Shown here piece after piece: positions 17,176 to 25,314 of a stretch of DNA of 64,000 bases. The DNA lies in NCBI GenBank assembly GCA_964609245.1, contig CAZSSB010000002.1:1-64000 (forward strand). The letters are read 5' to 3'. The position numbers were made by a program, and so were the translations under genes. This DNA comes from JAFGCY01 sp964609245. GTDB lineage: Bacteria > 4484-113 > JAFGCY01. The number at the start of each line of letters is the position of its first letter. Position 1 is the first letter of the stretch. Under the pieces are notes generated by a model. The model was not told the DNA's origin. It saw only the letters and a program-made list of their open reading frames with translations, and ran no database searches.

Positions 17176-17844
17176 ATGAGCATATTCAGGCGTTTCGCCT
17201 ACAACCCGTTCGAACCGCTCAATCAGCTGCTGGGCAAGATCGACGGCTGCGTCAGCCACATCAAGCCGATGATCGAGGCCAACTTCGCCCGCGAGTTCGA
17301 CGCCGTCAAGGACCACTTCCGCGAGATCACCAAGGCGGAGCACGAGGCCGACGAGATCAAGAGCAGCATCCGCGACAGCCTGCGTCGCTCGATGTTCATG
17401 CCGATCGACCGCTGGCACTTCCTGGACATCATCTCCGCCGCGGACAAGATCGCCGACCGCGTCGAGGATCTCGGGTATCTGCTGACGATCAGGCACACGG
17501 TAATGCCCGACGAGCTGCAGCCGCATATCGCGGAGCTCACGGACAAGGTGCTGGAGTGCTACGGCACCCTGACCGAAACGGTGGCCAACTTCGACCAGCT
17601 GGTGGAGTCCGGGTTCGCCGGCCCGATCGCTGAGGAAGTCTGCGAGGGGATCGACCGCGTCTGCCACCTGGAGTGGGAAAGCGACAAGATCATGTACAAG
17701 CTCTCCCAGCATATCTTCGAGTTCGAGGACCACATTTCGCCCGTTGACCTGTTCATGATCCACGACATCGCCCGCCATCTCGGCCGGTTTGCCGACAGCT
17801 GCGAGAAACTCGCCAAGCATGTTCGGCGGACGATCCAGCACTGA
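17176..17844 (+). CDS. DUF47 family (PhoU-like) phosphate transport accessory protein
   Basis: The 222-residue helical protein starts at the ATG of MSIFRRFAYNPF, which has an ideal GGAGGT 7-8 bases upstream; the open frame extends further but lacks a site there. It resembles TIGR00153/DUF47 proteins, PhoU-like partners of PiT transporters (segments HFREITKAEHEADEIKSSIR and VHDIARHLGRFADSCEKLA-like). The PiT gene follows after 6 bases, so the pair is an operon for low-affinity inorganic phosphate uptake and its control. Confidence 0.9.
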   Translation: MSIFRRFAYNPFEPLNQLLGKIDGCVSHIKPMIEANFAREFDAVKDHFREITKAEHEADEIKSSIRDSLRRSMFMPIDRWHFLDIISAADKIADRVEDLGYLLTIRHTVMPDELQPHIAELTDKVLECYGTLTETVANFDQLVESGFAGPIAEEVCEGIDRVCHLEWESDKIMYKLSQHIFEFEDHISPVDLFMIHDIARHLGRFADSCEKLAKHVRRTIQH

Positions 17845-17850
17845 TCGCAC

Positions 17851-19098
17851 ATGGAAACCGAGACACTGCTGTTCGTACTCGCCGTAGTCGGCGGCGCCTA
17901 CATGGCCTGGACCATCGGCGCCAACGACGTCGCCAACGCGATGGGCACCTCCGTCGGCTCCAAGGCCCTGACCCTGCTGGGCGCCGTTGTGGTTGCCGCC
18001 GTCTTCGAGTTCTCCGGAGCCTTCTTTGTCGGCAGCCGGGTGACCAACACGATTTCCAAGGGCATCATCAGCCTGGAGGCAATCGCCGGCCATGAGACGG
18101 ACCTGGCGCTGGGCATGGTGGCGGCGCTGTTCGCCGCCGCGATCTGGCTGACGATCGCATCCTGGCGCGGCTGGCCGGATTCGACAACCCACAGCATTGT
18201 CGGCGCCGTCATCGGTGTGGGCCTGATCATCGGGGGCATCGCAACCGTGGAATGGGGCAAGATGGTCGCGATCGTACTGAGCTGGGTCGTCAGCCCGATC
18301 AGCGGCGCCCTGATCGCAGTGGCCGTCTACCTGCTGGTAGTGCTGCCCATCTACCGCAGCAAGGAGCCCGCTCAGCAGCTGCGTCGGATCGTGCCGCCCG
18401 CCACCGGCGTGGTGTTTTTCATGCTGGCGCTGGCGATGTTCTACAAGGGACTCAAGAACCTGAATCTCGACCTCCCGCCCGCTGAGGCCCTGATCATGGC
18501 CGCGATCGTCGGCGTCGTCGCCGCCGGCGTGGCCCACGCCATCATGCGTCGCCTGAGGCTTGAGCACGGACGTACATACAAGGCGCGCTTCAAGCAGATC
18601 GAGCCCGTGTTCGCGGTGCTGCAGGTCATCACCGCGTGCTACATGGCGTTCGCCCACGGCGCCAATGACGTCGCCAACTCGATCGGGCCGTTGGCAGCCG
18701 TAGTCTCGGTGCTGCAAACCGGCGTGATCAGCAAGACCACGAGCGTGCCCCTCTGGGTGCTGGCACTCGGCGGCGTCGGCATCGTCGCGGGGCTGGCCAC
18801 CTACGGCCACCGCGTGATCGCAACGATCGGCAGGAAGATCACGTCAATCACTCCCAGCCGGGGCTTCAGTGCCGAGTTCGGCTGCGCCACCACCGTGCTG
18901 GTCTGCAGCAAGCTCGGCATGCCGATCAGCACCACCCACACTCTGGTGGGCGCGGTCGTCGGCATCGGACTGGCGCGCGGCATTCGGGGACTGGACCTGC
19001 GCGTGGTGCGCACAGTGTTCCTCAGCTGGTTGGTGACTATGCCGTTCTCGGCAGTGATGACGGTCCTGATCTTCCTGCTGCTGCGCAAGCTGCTGTGA
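17851..19098 (+). CDS. pit: Inorganic phosphate transporter, PiT family
   Basis: The 415-residue polytopic membrane protein has about ten hydrophobic segments. It carries the duplicated PiT signature: TIGANDVANAMGTSVGS near 27-43 and AHGANDVANSIGPLAA near 269-284. The repeated GxPIST/DSTTHS-type motifs are WPDSTTHSIVGAVIG and MPISTTHTLVGAVVG. It imports metal-phosphate with protons or sodium. It is co-transcribed with the upstream DUF47 partner. Confidence 0.95.
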   Translation: METETLLFVLAVVGGAYMAWTIGANDVANAMGTSVGSKALTLLGAVVVAAVFEFSGAFFVGSRVTNTISKGIISLEAIAGHETDLALGMVAALFAAAIWLTIASWRGWPDSTTHSIVGAVIGVGLIIGGIATVEWGKMVAIVLSWVVSPISGALIAVAVYLLVVLPIYRSKEPAQQLRRIVPPATGVVFFMLALAMFYKGLKNLNLDLPPAEALIMAAIVGVVAAGVAHAIMRRLRLEHGRTYKARFKQIEPVFAVLQVITACYMAFAHGANDVANSIGPLAAVVSVLQTGVISKTTSVPLWVLALGGVGIVAGLATYGHRVIATIGRKITSITPSRGFSAEFGCATTVLVCSKLGMPISTTHTLVGAVVGIGLARGIRGLDLRVVRTVFLSWLVTMPFSAVMTVLIFLLLRKLL

Positions 19099-19120
19099 TG
19101 CGGCCCTGCGCGGCCTGCGC

Positions 19121-19126
19121 TAGAAT
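19121..19126 (+). promoter_or_regulatory. -10 element TAGAAT of the SAHH gene
   Basis: TGCGC-TAGAAT lies 29 bases before the ATG at 19156. The short leader contains CAGGAAA as a ribosome binding site. This is a leadered promoter, unlike many others in the window. Confidence 0.45.
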
Positions 19127-19155
19127 CTAGCCCGAATTCACCTCAGGAAACGACC

Positions 19156-20433
19156 ATGAGCGCATCCACACCGAAGACGGCGGCGGACATCGCTGACAGC
19201 GGGCTGGCCGCGGAGGGCAAACGGCGCACGGAATGGGCGGCCGGCGAGATGCCGGTGATCGCGCTGATCGGCGAGCGCTTCCGCAAGCAGCGGCCGCTGA
19301 AGGGTCAGCGCATCGCCGCCTGCCTGCACGTCACGACGGAGACCGCCAATCTGATGAAGGTGCTCAAGGCGGGCGGGGCTGAGCTGAGGCTCTGCGCCTC
19401 CAATCCGCTCAGCACCCAGGACGACGTCGCCGCGCATCTGGTGAAGCACCACGGGATCAGCGTCTTCGCCACCCACGGCGCCGACCGCCGGACCTACTAC
19501 CGCCACATCAACGCGGCGCTGGACTTCGCGCCGACGATCACGATGGATGACGGCTGCGACCTGGTGACTACGCTGCACACCAGGCGGCGCAAGCTGCTGG
19601 ACGGCGTGATCGGGGGCACCGAGGAGACCACCACCGGCGTGATCCGGCTGCGGGCGATGGAGGCTGACGGCGCGCTGGCCTATCCGGTGGTGGCGGTCAA
19701 CGACGCCGACACCAAGCACTTCTTCGACAACCGTTACGGCACGGGCCAGTCCACGATCGACGGCATCCTGCGCGCCACCAACCTGCTGCTGGCGGGCCGC
19801 ACGGTGGTCGTCGCGGGCTACGGCTGGTGCGGCCGCGGCTTCGCCAACCGCGCCCGGGGCATGGGCGCCCACGTGATCGTCACCGAGATCGACCCGACCA
19901 AGGCGATCGAGGCGGTGATGGACGGCTTCGGCGTGCTGCCGATGGCCGATGCCGCGCCGCGCGGGGACGTGTTCGTGACCCTGACCGGCAACGTCAACGT
20001 GATCGATCTGAGGCACATGCGCCGGATGAAGGACGGGGCGATCGTCTGCAACAGCGGCCACTTCGACGTCGAGATCAACCTGGCGGCGCTGCGCAAGGCC
20101 GCCCGCCGCCGGCGCGAGGTGCGGCCGGGCGTCACCGAGTACGAGCTGAGCAAGACGCGGCGCATCCGCGTGCTGGTCGACGGCCGGCTGGTGAACCTCT
20201 CGGCCGCCGAGGGCCATCCGGCCGCGGTGATGGACATGAGTTTCGCCGACCAGGCGCTGGCCGCGGAGCACCTGGCGCGCCGGGCCGGCAAGCTGGAGCC
20301 GCGCGTCTATCCGATGCCCGCGGAACTGGACCGGCGCGTGGCGCGTCTGAAACTCAGGTCGCTGGGGGTCGGGATCGACAAGCTGACCGAGCAGCAGGCC
20401 CGCTACCTGGCCAGCTACGAGCAGGGGACCTAG
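19156..20433 (+). CDS. ahcY: S-adenosylhomocysteine hydrolase
   Basis: The 425-residue NAD-dependent enzyme splits S-adenosylhomocysteine to adenosine and homocysteine and relieves inhibition of methyltransferases. It has the NAD-binding VVAGYGWCGRGFANRARGMG near 218-237. Substrate motifs include EETTTGVIRL and NDADTKHFFDNRYGTGQST. The C-terminus shows the shorter bacterial/archaeal form. CAGGAAA upstream supports the ATG start. It stands alone after the phosphate operon. Confidence 0.95.
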   Translation: MSASTPKTAADIADSGLAAEGKRRTEWAAGEMPVIALIGERFRKQRPLKGQRIAACLHVTTETANLMKVLKAGGAELRLCASNPLSTQDDVAAHLVKHHGISVFATHGADRRTYYRHINAALDFAPTITMDDGCDLVTTLHTRRRKLLDGVIGGTEETTTGVIRLRAMEADGALAYPVVAVNDADTKHFFDNRYGTGQSTIDGILRATNLLLAGRTVVVAGYGWCGRGFANRARGMGAHVIVTEIDPTKAIEAVMDGFGVLPMADAAPRGDVFVTLTGNVNVIDLRHMRRMKDGAIVCNSGHFDVEINLAALRKAARRRREVRPGVTEYELSKTRRIRVLVDGRLVNLSAAEGHPAAVMDMSFADQALAAEHLARRAGKLEPRVYPMPAELDRRVARLKLRSLGVGIDKLTEQQARYLASYEQGT

Positions 20434-20478
20434 GGTCGCCGCGGCCGCCGGTTTGAACTTCGGGCGCGAAAAATGAGA

Positions 20479-20484
20479 TATAGT
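20479..20484 (+). promoter_or_regulatory. Possible -10 element TATAGT of the S55 protease gene
   Basis: TATAGT lies in the 174-base gap after ahcY, with a TTGAAC 20 bases further upstream. The spacing is long for a -35/-10 pair. The leader to 20608 would be about 115 bases. Confidence 0.3.
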
Positions 20485-20607
20485 AATGACAGTAGCGATG
20501 GCACGCCCACGGCGCGATGAGCGCGATGGTATACCGACATTTGCTCCGACGCCATGATTCCCAGCCGTCACACGAAGACTAAGACACCTGTTGCCCAGGG
20601 GGCGATA

Positions 20608-23066
20608 ATGAGGCTATTGATTGCGACGCTGATTGCCGGCGCACTGCTGCTGAGCTGTGCCTGGGCCGCCGAACCGGCGGACGCCTCGCCGGCGCCGACG
20701 CTGACCGGGGTTGAGATCTTCCCGCTGGGCGAGCTGACGCTCGGGATGAAGGGCATCGCCTACACCGTGATCCGCGGCACCAAGGTCGAGACCTTCGACG
20801 TCGAGGTGCTGGAGGTCATTCCGGACGGCGGCTTCGACGGCGGTCCGATGATCCTGGCCCGCTTCAGCGGCCCGGTCGTGGACTTCTCGGACGGCATCGC
20901 CGGCGGCTACAGCGGCAGCCCGGTCTACATCGGCGGCAAGCTGGTGGGCGCCGTCAGCATGGCGATGCCGATGACCGACACCCACATCGGCGGCATCACC
21001 CCGATCGGCCAGATGCTCAAGTCGCTGCCCGACGGCGAGGAACTTGACTACTCGGGCAATACGGTGCTGCCGGCGACGGAGAAGAGCGGCACACCGGTCG
21101 ACGAGGACGGCAAGCTGATCTCCTTTGCGAACGACTACGAGCTGGCCCGCCGGCTCAACGACGAGGCGCGCCGCGACGGCAGCGACCGCCTGGTGGCCGT
21201 GCCGGCCAGGACGCCGGTCTACTTCGCCGGCATCTCGCCCGCGGTCTTCGCGCAGTACAGCGACCAGCTCAGCGGCCTGCTGGGCAGCCAGCTGCAGCTG
21301 ATGGACGTGCCGATGGGCCGCGCCCGGGACTACGGCCTGCTGCTCAGCGAGGACGGCGACGTGCCGGGCCTGCTGCTGCACGAAACCAGCAAGGAGCCGC
21401 CGCTCAAGCCCGGCGACGCCTGCGCCGTGACCTTCGTCGAGGGCGACGTCGAGCTCTACGGCGTCGGCACGGTGACCTACTCCGACCCCGAGGGCCGCTT
21501 CCTGCTGTTCGGCCACATGATGATGGGCGAGGGCGCCAGCCATTTTCCGGTCGGGCTGGCCTATATCACCTGGACCCACGGCAGTATCGTGCGGGCCTTC
21601 AAGCAGGGGGTGCGCCTCAGCACGCTGGGCACCGTCACCAAGGACCACGCCGCGGCCTGCGGCGGCAGCTTCGCGATCGAGCCCGACATGATCCCGGTGC
21701 GCTTCAAGCTGATCGACGCCGACACCGGTGCCAGCGCCACCAAGCGCTTCAAGGTGGTGCGCCACAAGAACTTCACCCCGATGCTGATCTCGCTGGCGAT
21801 CAGCCAGGCCGCCGCCGAGATGCTGGACCGCGAGCCGGGCGGCACCATGAAGTTCTCCTACCACATCGAGGGCGTCGGGCTCAAGGACCACATGCGGCGC
21901 ACCAACTACTACTACGACGAGGGCTACGTGCTGAGCAACGCGGCCTACGAGCTGATGCCGATCGCCGACCTGCTGGCCAACAACGTCTACCGGGAGATCA
22001 AGATCGACAAGATCGAGATCCTGGCCGAGATCACCCGCAACCGCCGCAACGCCTCGATCGACGAGGCGGACTTCATCCTGGACGAGCAGGAACCCGAGGA
22101 GCCCGCCGAGGGTGAAGACGGCGAGAGCGAGGAGGAGCCCGACCTGCGCACCATCGAGGAGACGCTGGAGATGATCGAGGCCGAGCAGGCCGTCGCGCCG
22201 GCCGAGGACCAGGCCTGGCAGGACCCGCCGCGGCTGCGCAACCTGCGCTCCAAGCGCGCCGTGCGCCTGCAGGAGCCCGCGCCCGGGCCGGAAGAGGCCG
22301 GCGAGGAGGAGCTGTACCCGCCCGGCATGGTCGGCCCCGAGTTCCCGGAGGACATCCCGACCTTCGCCCCCGGCGACACCGTGGCGGTCAAGGTGCGGCT
22401 GCAGCCCTACCGGACCGATCCGGTCTGGCGCCGCTTCGAGATCGAGATCCCCGCGGACTTCCCCTCGGGCAGCAGCAGCCTCTACATCCACGGCGGCGGC
22501 GACCTGATGAGCTGGGACGAGCTGGGCGGCAAGGGCCGCTCGCTGTTCGGCTTCGGGCCGCTGATCGACCTGCGGGACCGCGAACTGGACTCGATCATCG
22601 ACCAGATCGTCGAGGCGCCGCTGAACAACGAGCTGCTGCTGACCCTGNNNNNNNNNNNNNNNNNNNNNNNNNNNNNNNNNNNNNNNNNNNNNNNNNNNNN
22701 NNNNNNNNNNNNNNNNNNNNNNNNNNNNNNNNNNNNNNNNNNNNNNNGATCATCGACCAGATCGTCGAGGCGCCGCTGAACAACGAGCTGCTGCTGACCC
22801 TGGCGCGCCCCTATGACTACAGCGAGGAGCTCAACGGCAACGGCGGCGGCAGCGATGACGACGAGGAGGTCGAGGACCACGTCGACGAGAAGTACCAGAT
22901 GGAGTGGGTGATCTACAACTCCTACATGTTGCCGCTCAACATCCAGGGCGACGAGCCGGAAGGCGCGCTCAATGGCCCCCCGGACGACAACGGCGAGTAC
23001 AATGACGAGGAGCTGGACGACAGCAACGACGCTGACGACGAGTATGAGACGGACATGCCATTCTAG
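20608..23066 (+). CDS. SpoIVB/S55-family serine protease-like exported protein (split by assembly gap)
   Basis: The start at 20608 gives a signal peptide (LLIATLIAGALLLSCAWA). Residues about 35-200 resemble the peptidase S55 domain of SpoIVB: LTLGMKGIAYTVIRGTKVE and GIAGGYSGSPVYIGGKL, with the likely catalytic Ser at about 102 in GYSGSP. No spore genes are near, so a role in envelope protein processing is more likely than sporulation. A 100-N gap interrupts the gene at 22648-22747. Removing the Ns and one copy of the flanking 55-base repeat restores one frame to the TAG at 23066, giving a very acidic C-terminus (DDNGEYNDEELDDSND). It faces a TPR-AAA+ gene 15 bases away. Confidence 0.7.
22648..22747. 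other. Assembly gap (100 N) with 55-base flanking repeat
   Basis: Bases 22593-22647 are identical to 22748-22802. The contig ends therefore overlap and the 100 Ns are likely a placeholder with no missing sequence. Confidence 0.9.
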
Positions 23067-23081
23067 CCGGCGCGCCGCGGC

Positions 23082-25013
23082 TTACGTCTCGAGCTTGTTG
23101 CGCCTGAAGCCGATGCCCGGCTTGCTGAGGCTCTGGCGGGCGAAGTCCTGGTAGCGGCTGACCACCTTCTCCCATTCGGTGAGGTCCGGCGGGGTCTGCT
23201 CGATCGCCTGGGTCAGGTCCGCCTGGCCGATCGGCCGCGCCTCGCCGCTGGAGATCGCCGCGCGCCACGGGATCGAGGCGGCGTTTTCCACCACCTGGCG
23301 GATGGCGTCCGGGCTGTACTGCGCGGTTATCTCGCCCAGCGCCTGATAGTCGATGCCCTCCGCCACCAGCGGGCGCTGGCTTAGGTAGAGGCGGAAGATC
23401 TCGGCGCGCTCTCCGCTGCCCGGCGGCGGCACGAACACCAGCCGCCCCAGCCGGCCGGGGCGACGAAGCGCGAAGTCGACCTCCCAGGGGCTGTTGCTGG
23501 CGCCGAGCACCATCACGCTGCGCGAGGCGCCGCCGACGCCGTCCAGCTCGATCAGCAGCTGGCTGATCAGCTTCTTCTCCCAGCCGGTCTGCAGATTGGC
23601 GCGGTTGCCGCCGATCGCGTCCACCTCGTCGAAGAACAGGATGCTGGGGGCCTTCTTGCGCGCGGCGGCGAAGACCATGCTGACGGCCTTCTCGCTGTTG
23701 CCGACCCACTTGTCCAGGATGTGGGCCAGGTTGACGTTGACCAGCGTCACGCCGCACTCGCCGGCCGCGGCCCGGGCCAGCATCGTCTTGCCGCAGCCCG
23801 GCGGGCCGAAGAGCAGCAGCCCGCCGCCGGCGACCTTGCCGTACTTCTCGCTGACCTCCGGGTATTTGAGCGGGTACTCGATGGTCTCGCGGATCAGCTG
23901 CTTGACCTGCTCGAGGCCGCCGATGTCAGAAAAGCGCGTCTCCGGCACCTTGAGGTCGCCGATGAACAGCTCCTCCTCGCCGCGGACGAAGGCGCTGTAG
24001 AGGTCGTCCTCCATCCCGTAGGTCTGGCGCCGCAGCAGGATGCTCTGGCGCATCTGGCGGGCCTCCTGGTGCTCCTTGTCCAGCTCCAGCGCGCGCTCGG
24101 CGTCGCGGAGCGCGTCCTCCAGGAACTCCAGCTGCTCGTTGACCCGCGCGCGGTGGAGCAGCAGCTCCGGCTCCTCGCCCTCCAGCTCGATCAGCTTGTT
24201 GACCACGCCCAGAGCCTCGAAGTGGTGGCCCTGGTGGAACAGGCACTCGGCCTTCTTGCGGAGCCCCAGCGCGTCGTCCGGGTTGTGCCTGAGGAACAGC
24301 TCCAGGTCCGCGAGCGCGTCCTCGTACTCGCCGATGCGGATCGCGGTCTCGGCGCGGTCGAGGCGGTAGTTGAGGCGGTCGGGATACTGCTCGACCAGCT
24401 TGTCGTAGTCGTTGAAGGCGCTGTTGTTGTGGCCGGTGGCGAGCTGCGCCTGGGCGCGCTGCTCGCGGAGCGGGCCGTTGAACGGGAAGAAGAATAGCCC
24501 CAGCGTGGTCAGCTGCACGATCTCGCTTAAGTGCTCCGTCTGCTCCAGCCGGCGCCCGGCCCGAAGGAACAGCTCCGGCGAGAACGTCGTGTCACCGCCG
24601 CGGGGCAGCAGCTGGCCGACCAGCTCGCTGAGCGGGCCCTTGAGCTGGGGCAGCACCTCGGCGCGCGGCAGGCACTCCAGGGCGGCGCGGAACAGCTCCA
24701 GCGCCTTGCGCCTGAGCTCATAGCGGTTCGCGAGGCGCAGGATGGAGCTAAGCAGGCCGGAAAGGTCGCGCGGGGTCTCGGAGCGCGAGCCGAGGATGTA
24801 GCGCTGGATGGCGATCAGCACCTGGCGGCGCTCGGCGCTGGTCAGCTCGCCCTTCTCGGCCAGCTCGGCGATCAGCGTGAGACGCTGCTCCTGGCCGGCC
24901 AGCTTGATGCTGAGCAGCAGGTCCTCCAGCTGGCGGCGGCGGGTGGCGGCGCCGGCTGCCGGTTTGGCCGGAGTGCGCCGGCCCGCGGGTGGGGGAGTCT
25001 TTTGCTTATCCAT
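23082..25013 (-). CDS. TPR-AAA+ ATPase
   Basis: The 643-residue cytoplasmic protein has an N-terminal helical region with TPR-like repeats (about 190-310), then an AAA+ module of the CDC48/VPS4/FtsH-like class. Walker A is GPPGCGKT near 403-410, the pore loop region is LDKWVGNSE and Walker B is ILFFDEVDAIGG near 460. The arginine-finger region is LRRPGRLGRLVFVPPP. TPRs probably select a client that the AAA+ ring unfolds or remodels; the client is unknown. The ATG has only a roughly 8-base leader after a TATAAT. It converges on the S55 protease gene. Confidence 0.88.
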   Translation of the reverse strand: MDKQKTPPPAGRRTPAKPAAGAATRRRQLEDLLLSIKLAGQEQRLTLIAELAEKGELTSAERRQVLIAIQRYILGSRSETPRDLSGLLSSILRLANRYELRRKALELFRAALECLPRAEVLPQLKGPLSELVGQLLPRGGDTTFSPELFLRAGRRLEQTEHLSEIVQLTTLGLFFFPFNGPLREQRAQAQLATGHNNSAFNDYDKLVEQYPDRLNYRLDRAETAIRIGEYEDALADLELFLRHNPDDALGLRKKAECLFHQGHHFEALGVVNKLIELEGEEPELLLHRARVNEQLEFLEDALRDAERALELDKEHQEARQMRQSILLRRQTYGMEDDLYSAFVRGEEELFIGDLKVPETRFSDIGGLEQVKQLIRETIEYPLKYPEVSEKYGKVAGGGLLLFGPPGCGKTMLARAAAGECGVTLVNVNLAHILDKWVGNSEKAVSMVFAAARKKAPSILFFDEVDAIGGNRANLQTGWEKKLISQLLIELDGVGGASRSVMVLGASNSPWEVDFALRRPGRLGRLVFVPPPGSGERAEIFRLYLSQRPLVAEGIDYQALGEITAQYSPDAIRQVVENAASIPWRAAISSGEARPIGQADLTQAIEQTPPDLTEWEKVVSRYQDFARQSLSKPGIGFRRNKLET

Positions 25014-25027
25014 TGCTCAGACCGAGT

Positions 25028-25033
25028 ATTATA
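25028..25033 (-). promoter_or_regulatory. -10 element TATAAT of the TPR-AAA+ gene
   Basis: Minus-strand TATAAT ends 14 bases before the ATG at 25013, so the predicted leader is about 7-8 bases. A Shine-Dalgarno sequence is not obvious. Confidence 0.5.
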
Positions 25034-25216
25034 CCGCTCGCGCCGGCGGGCTAGTCTGGCGGACCGGGCCTACTTGAGCCGCAGGGGCGGCGGCGGCCGC
25101 TTGATCTGTGACGGCAGGGCGTGGCGCGTCGCCTGTGAGCCTTGCGCGTTGCAGGCGGCCGGTCAGCCCGCCGCGTGGCATGCCGCCAGTGATCGTGGTA
25201 TCATATTGGCCCCCGT

Positions 25217-25294
25217 CGGGTGGTGGCTCAGTCCGGTTAGAGCGCTGCGTTCGGGACGCAGAGGTCGCGAGTTCAAATCTCGCCCACCCGACCA
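25217..25294 (+). tRNA. tRNA-Pro (anticodon CGG)
   Basis: A full cloverleaf can be drawn: acceptor CGGGTGG pairing with CCACCCG, D stem GCTC/GAGC, anticodon stem CTGCG/CGCAG with loop TTCGGGA, and T stem GCGAG/CTCGC with loop TTCAAAT. The discriminator is A. The 3' CCA is encoded (25292-25294). Loop positions 34-36 read CGG, the proline anticodon. A TATCAT at 25199-25204 is a plausible -10 element. Confidence 0.96.
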
Positions 25295-25314
25295 TTCTTC
25301 ATCGATGGCAGCGG

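Noticed and set aside
22593..22802. Tandem duplication or 55-base repeat within the S55 protease gene
   Set aside because: Both copies touch a block of exactly 100 Ns, the same as at the second gap, which marks an assembly overlap.
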